Assembly (NCBI GenBank): GCA_938024025.1
Contig: CALJBY010000059.1
Span: 1 to 7,555 of the forward strand
From: an uncultured bacterium
Lineage (GTDB): Bacteria; Desulfobacterota; WTBG01
DNA: 7,555 nucleotides
Reading direction: 5' to 3'
Shown here: piece after piece, positions 5,317 to 7,555 of the stretch
Layout of the letters: each line of letters starts with the position of its first letter
How positions within the stretch are numbered: the stretch's first letter is position 1
The notes under the pieces: generated by a model
Database searches by the model: none
The model's input: only the letters and a program-made list of their open reading frames with translations
Told to the model about the DNA's origin: nothing
Translations under genes and position numbers: made by a program

Positions 5317-5321
5317 GTTTC

Positions 5322-6599
5322 TTATTTGTTTCTGTTCAGTGCCTTTTTCCCAATATCTTTCCTGTAGTAAGCTCCGTCCCAGTGAATATGGGAAGCTGCA
5401 CTATAGGCATTATCGATAGCCTCTGCAATGGTGTCACCCAATGCCGTTACTCCCAGCACCCGACCGCCATTGGTAACCACGCGATTGTCTTGTAAAGCAG
5501 TGCCTGCATGGAACACTTCTACGTTGACGGTGGACTGGATTTCCTTCAGCCCCTCTATGGCAGTCCCTTTCTGGTAGCTTCCAGGATATCCCTTTGATGC
5601 CATAACGACGCACACCGCCGGTCTTTCATCCCACTGGATAGATATCCTATCGAGCTGTTCATCAACGATTGCTTCGAAGACCGGGACAAGGTCTGTTTTC
5701 ATTCTCATTAAGATGGGTTGTGTTTCCGGGTCACCGAAGCGGGCATTAAATTCCAGCACCTTGATGTCTTCTCCATTGATCATCAAGCCAGCGTACAAGA
5801 TTCCTTTAAAGCGTCTTCCCTCCCCAGCCATACCCCTGACAACAGGGGTCATGACTTCATCCATGATCTTTTTTTGCAGCGCTGTGGTTATAACGGGAGC
5901 GGGGGAATAGGCACCCATGCCTCCCGTGTTGGGACCTTGATCATTGTCGTAAATTGGCTTGTGATCCTGGGAGGAGGGCATGGGAAGGATGGTATGTCCG
6001 TCAGTGAAGACGATAAAGGAAGCTTCTTCTCCCGTGAGGAAATCTTCAATCACAATTTGATTCCCTGCTTTTCCAAATATTTTTTGGGTAAGCATTGAAT
6101 CAATGACCTTCTCGGCTTCGTCCAGGCTTTGAACGGGTACTACTCCTTTTCCTGCAGCCAATCCATCAGCTTTGATTACAGCAGGGGTGCCCCGTTTTCT
6201 GAGGTAGCTCATCGCCTCCGGTGGTGAGTCAAAGGTGGCATAGTCTGCTGTGGGGATGTTGTGCTTTTTCATCAAATCCTTTGCAAATAGTTTGCTCCCC
6301 TCAATAATCGCAGCATCTTTATCAGGCCCGAAAATTCTCAGCCCATAACGTTTAAATTCCTCAACAATACCCAGGGTGAGTGGAAGTTCAGGCCCTACGA
6401 GTGTGAGGTCTATTGCTCTCGAGTGTGCGAAGGAAGCAAGCTTTTTTATTTCATCAGCTTTTATAGGGATACATTCAGCATGCTCAGCTATGCCGGCGTT
6501 ACCGGGAGCACAGTAGATAGTTTTTACCTTCGGACTTTGGGCAACCTTCCATACCAGGGTGTGTTCCCGTCCACCGCCTCCTACTACCAGAATTTTCAT
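5322..6599 (-). CDS. purD: Phosphoribosylamine-glycine ligase (GAR synthetase)
   Basis: PurD joins glycine to phosphoribosylamine with ATP, the second step of de novo purine synthesis. It has 425 residues, normal for the family. Seen in order: N-terminal GGGGREH (7-13); VGPELPLTLGIVEEF; FGPDKDAAIIEGSKLFAK; the ATP-grasp segment PAVIKADGLAAGKGVV; IVIEDFLTGEEASF; the signature DHKPIYDNDQGPNTGGMGAYSP; FKGILYAGLM; and the Mg/ATP-binding LEFNARFGDPETQ. The C-terminal domain has NGGRVLGVTALGDT. ATG 6599 is chosen because GAGGT lies about 6 nt upstream and the protein starts MKILVVGGGGREH. An in-frame ATG at 6665 would add 22 residues encoded by the repetitive purH-purD spacer and is unlikely. The gene sits 98 nt downstream of purH, very probably in one transcript. 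Confidence 0.97.
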   Translation of the reverse strand: MKILVVGGGGREHTLVWKVAQSPKVKTIYCAPGNAGIAEHAECIPIKADEIKKLASFAHSRAIDLTLVGPELPLTLGIVEEFKRYGLRIFGPDKDAAIIEGSKLFAKDLMKKHNIPTADYATFDSPPEAMSYLRKRGTPAVIKADGLAAGKGVVPVQSLDEAEKVIDSMLTQKIFGKAGNQIVIEDFLTGEEASFIVFTDGHTILPMPSSQDHKPIYDNDQGPNTGGMGAYSPAPVITTALQKKIMDEVMTPVVRGMAGEGRRFKGILYAGLMINGEDIKVLEFNARFGDPETQPILMRMKTDLVPVFEAIVDEQLDRISIQWDERPAVCVVMASKGYPGSYQKGTAIEGLKEIQSTVNVEVFHAGTALQDNRVVTNGGRVLGVTALGDTIAEAIDNAYSAASHIHWDGAYYRKDIGKKALNRNK

Positions 6600-6614
6600 A
6601 ATAACCTCTTTCCT

Positions 6615-6668
6615 AGGGTGCAGGGTTGCGCTGGCAGGGTCAGGGTTAAGCATTTTTGCCTGCACCCT
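6615..6668 (-). repeat. Inverted repeat and CAGGGT repeats in the purH-purD spacer
   Basis: AGGGTGCAGG (6615-6624) and CCTGCACCCT (6659-6668) are a perfect 10-bp inverted repeat around a 34-nt loop. CAGGGT occurs three times, at 6621-6626, 6635-6640 and 6641-6646. In the mRNA this would form a hairpin between the purH stop and the purD ribosome site. There is no T run on the minus strand after it, so it is not an intrinsic terminator. It may stabilise the message, tune purD translation, or be a neutral intergenic repeat. Confidence 0.6.
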
Positions 6669-6697
6669 TCTTCCTGCTACCCTATCCCCTGTGTTTT

Positions 6698-7555
6698 TTA
6701 GTGCCTAAAGTGTCTCATGCCGGTAAAGATCATTGCTATGTCGGCTTCGTTGGCTGCCTGGACAACCTCCTTGTCCCGTATGGAGCCACCGGGCTGGACG
6801 ATTGCAGTTGCCCCTGCCTTGGCTGCCGCATCAACACTATCCCTGAAGGGGAACATGGCATCTGATGCCATAGCAGTCCCCTTAATGGGGAACTGAGCTT
6901 TATCGACTGCAATCTTTGAAGAGTCGATTCGGCTCATCTGGCCCGCGCCGACACCGATGGTTTGATCTTTGAGGGTGTAGACAATGGCATTTGACTTAAC
7001 GTGTTTACAGACCTTCCAGCCAAATGCCAGGGCCTCATATTCATCAGCTGTTGGTTTTCTTGTCGTTACCACTTCGCACTGTCTCATGTCTGCTATTTTT
7101 CCCAAGTCCCTTTCCTGCACGAGCATGCCACCGACCACCCTTTTCATCTCGAACCCCTGCTGGCTGTAACCTGGAGTGAGGGGCACCCGTAAGAGGCGGA
7201 GGTCTTTTTTAGCACTCAGTATTTTTAAGGCGCCGTCACCGTATTCCGGAGCAATAACAACTTCCGTAAAGATTGCACTGATCTCTTTTGCTGTATCTTC
7301 ATCAACAGGCCTGTTGAGCGCAACGATGCCTCCGAAAGCAGAAACAGGATCACAGGATTTCGCCTTACGATATGCATCGGCCAGTGACGTGGCCGATATG
7401 GCGACACCGCAGGGGTTGGTGTGCTTGATGATAACGACTGCGGTTTCTTCAAACTCTTTTACCGTTTCCAATGCTGCATCCGTATCGAGTATATTATTAT
7501 AGGAAAGTGCCTTCCCCTGTAATTGCACTGCACCTGCGACACAGGGCTCCCCTAA
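6698..7555 (-). CDS. purH: Bifunctional AICAR transformylase/IMP cyclohydrolase (partial, N-terminus beyond right edge)
   Basis: PurH formylates AICAR with 10-formyl-THF and cyclises FAICAR to IMP, the last two steps of purine synthesis. The visible 285 residues are the AICAR transformylase domain; the N-terminal cyclohydrolase domain and the start lie beyond base 7555. The frame stays open to the edge, and the GTG at 7528 is an internal codon. Motifs are [18 protein letters not shown], the catalytic Lys-His pair of KHTNPCGVA (codons at 7426-7421), [25 protein letters not shown], the [11 protein letters not shown] substrate segment, and the end [20 protein letters not shown] ... MRHFRH, which matches the usual C-terminus of the family. 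SDAMFPFRD has Met where Phe is common, a mild change. The gene leads the purH-purD cluster. No regulatory region for it is in the window. Confidence 0.97.
   Translation of the reverse strand, partial: LGEPCVAGAVQLQGKALSYNNILDTDAALETVKEFEETAVVIIKHTNPCGVAISATSLADAYRKAKSCDPVSAFGGIVALNRPVDEDTAKEISAIFTEVVIAPEYGDGALKILSAKKDLRLLRVPLTPGYSQQGFEMKRVVGGMLVQERDLGKIADMRQCEVVTTRKPTADEYEALAFGWKVCKHVKSNAIVYTLKDQTIGVGAGQMSRIDSSKIAVDKAQFPIKGTAMASDAMFPFRDSVDAAAKAGATAIVQPGGSIRDKEVVQAANEADIAMIFTGMRHFRH

Larger units (their letters stand above)
5102..5321. other. Repeat-filled spacer between purD and the TPR gene
   Basis: These 220 non-coding bases separate two genes of an otherwise tight cluster. They contain four different kinds of short direct repeat: GCTAGCAA/GCTAACAA (5136-5151), two perfect 37-bp tandem copies (5155-5228), three 8-bp GGAGT-type units (5241-5264) and two 12-bp copies (5286-5297, 5305-5316). 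I see no strong minus-strand promoter or terminator, so whether the TPR-purE-tsaC genes share the purHD transcript is open. Confidence 0.6.

Noticed and set aside
6600..6665. Upstream purD start adding 22 residues
   Set aside because: The extra segment is encoded by the repetitive spacer, and ATG 6599 has its own Shine-Dalgarno and the expected MKILVVGGGGREH beginning.
7526..7528. purH beginning at GTG 7528
   Set aside because: The frame stays open to the right edge, the residues before it continue, and the whole cyclohydrolase domain would be missing; the gene is simply cut by the window.

Overview
The window reads as a piece of bacterial chromosome with moderate G+C and Gram-negative gene content. 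Supporting points are an LAGC-type lipoprotein signal followed by Ile (outer-membrane sorting), a transketolase split into separate N- and C-terminal subunits, and the gene order purH-purD-(TPR gene)-purE-tsaC. This combination fits Desulfobacterota (former Deltaproteobacteria) or Nitrospirota-like lineages, but the sequence alone does not fix the taxon. No rRNA, tRNA, CRISPR array, transposase or prophage gene is visible.

Layout. (1) 1-1393, minus strand: split transketolase. The N-terminal subunit (ThDP/GDG half) precedes the C-terminal subunit, which runs off the left edge. (2) 1394-1783: a divergent regulatory region. It holds a good extended -10 promoter for the transketolase pair, a 15-bp palindrome over that promoter's -35 box, a sigma70-like promoter facing the other way, and a leader with a strong Rho-independent terminator placed before the next gene. 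A possible 20-codon leader peptide ends inside the terminator loop. (3) 1784-3055, plus strand: a single secreted lipoprotein with an Ig/PKD-like domain and beta-helix-like segments carrying a duplicated DTNGDG calcium-loop motif, closed by a terminator at 3088-3120. (4) 3171-7555, minus strand: a purine cluster read right to left. It comprises purH (5' end outside the window), purD, a 220-bp repeat-filled spacer, an unrecognised TPR-containing protein gene, purE (overlapping it by ATGA) and tsaC.

The purine genes supply steps of de novo IMP synthesis: PurD makes GAR, PurE makes CAIR, PurH does the last two steps. TsaC uses threonine, bicarbonate and ATP for tRNA t6A. Transketolase feeds ribose-5-phosphate, the precursor of PRPP, so the two minus-strand blocks are metabolically connected, although nothing in the sequence shows co-regulation.

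Most coding content is ordinary housekeeping. The parts worth a second look are non-coding: the attenuator-like leader of the lipoprotein gene, the divergent promoter with its palindrome, and the short-repeat patchwork (including two perfect 37-bp tandem copies) between purD and the TPR gene. I did not find evidence for a wholly new multi-gene system.
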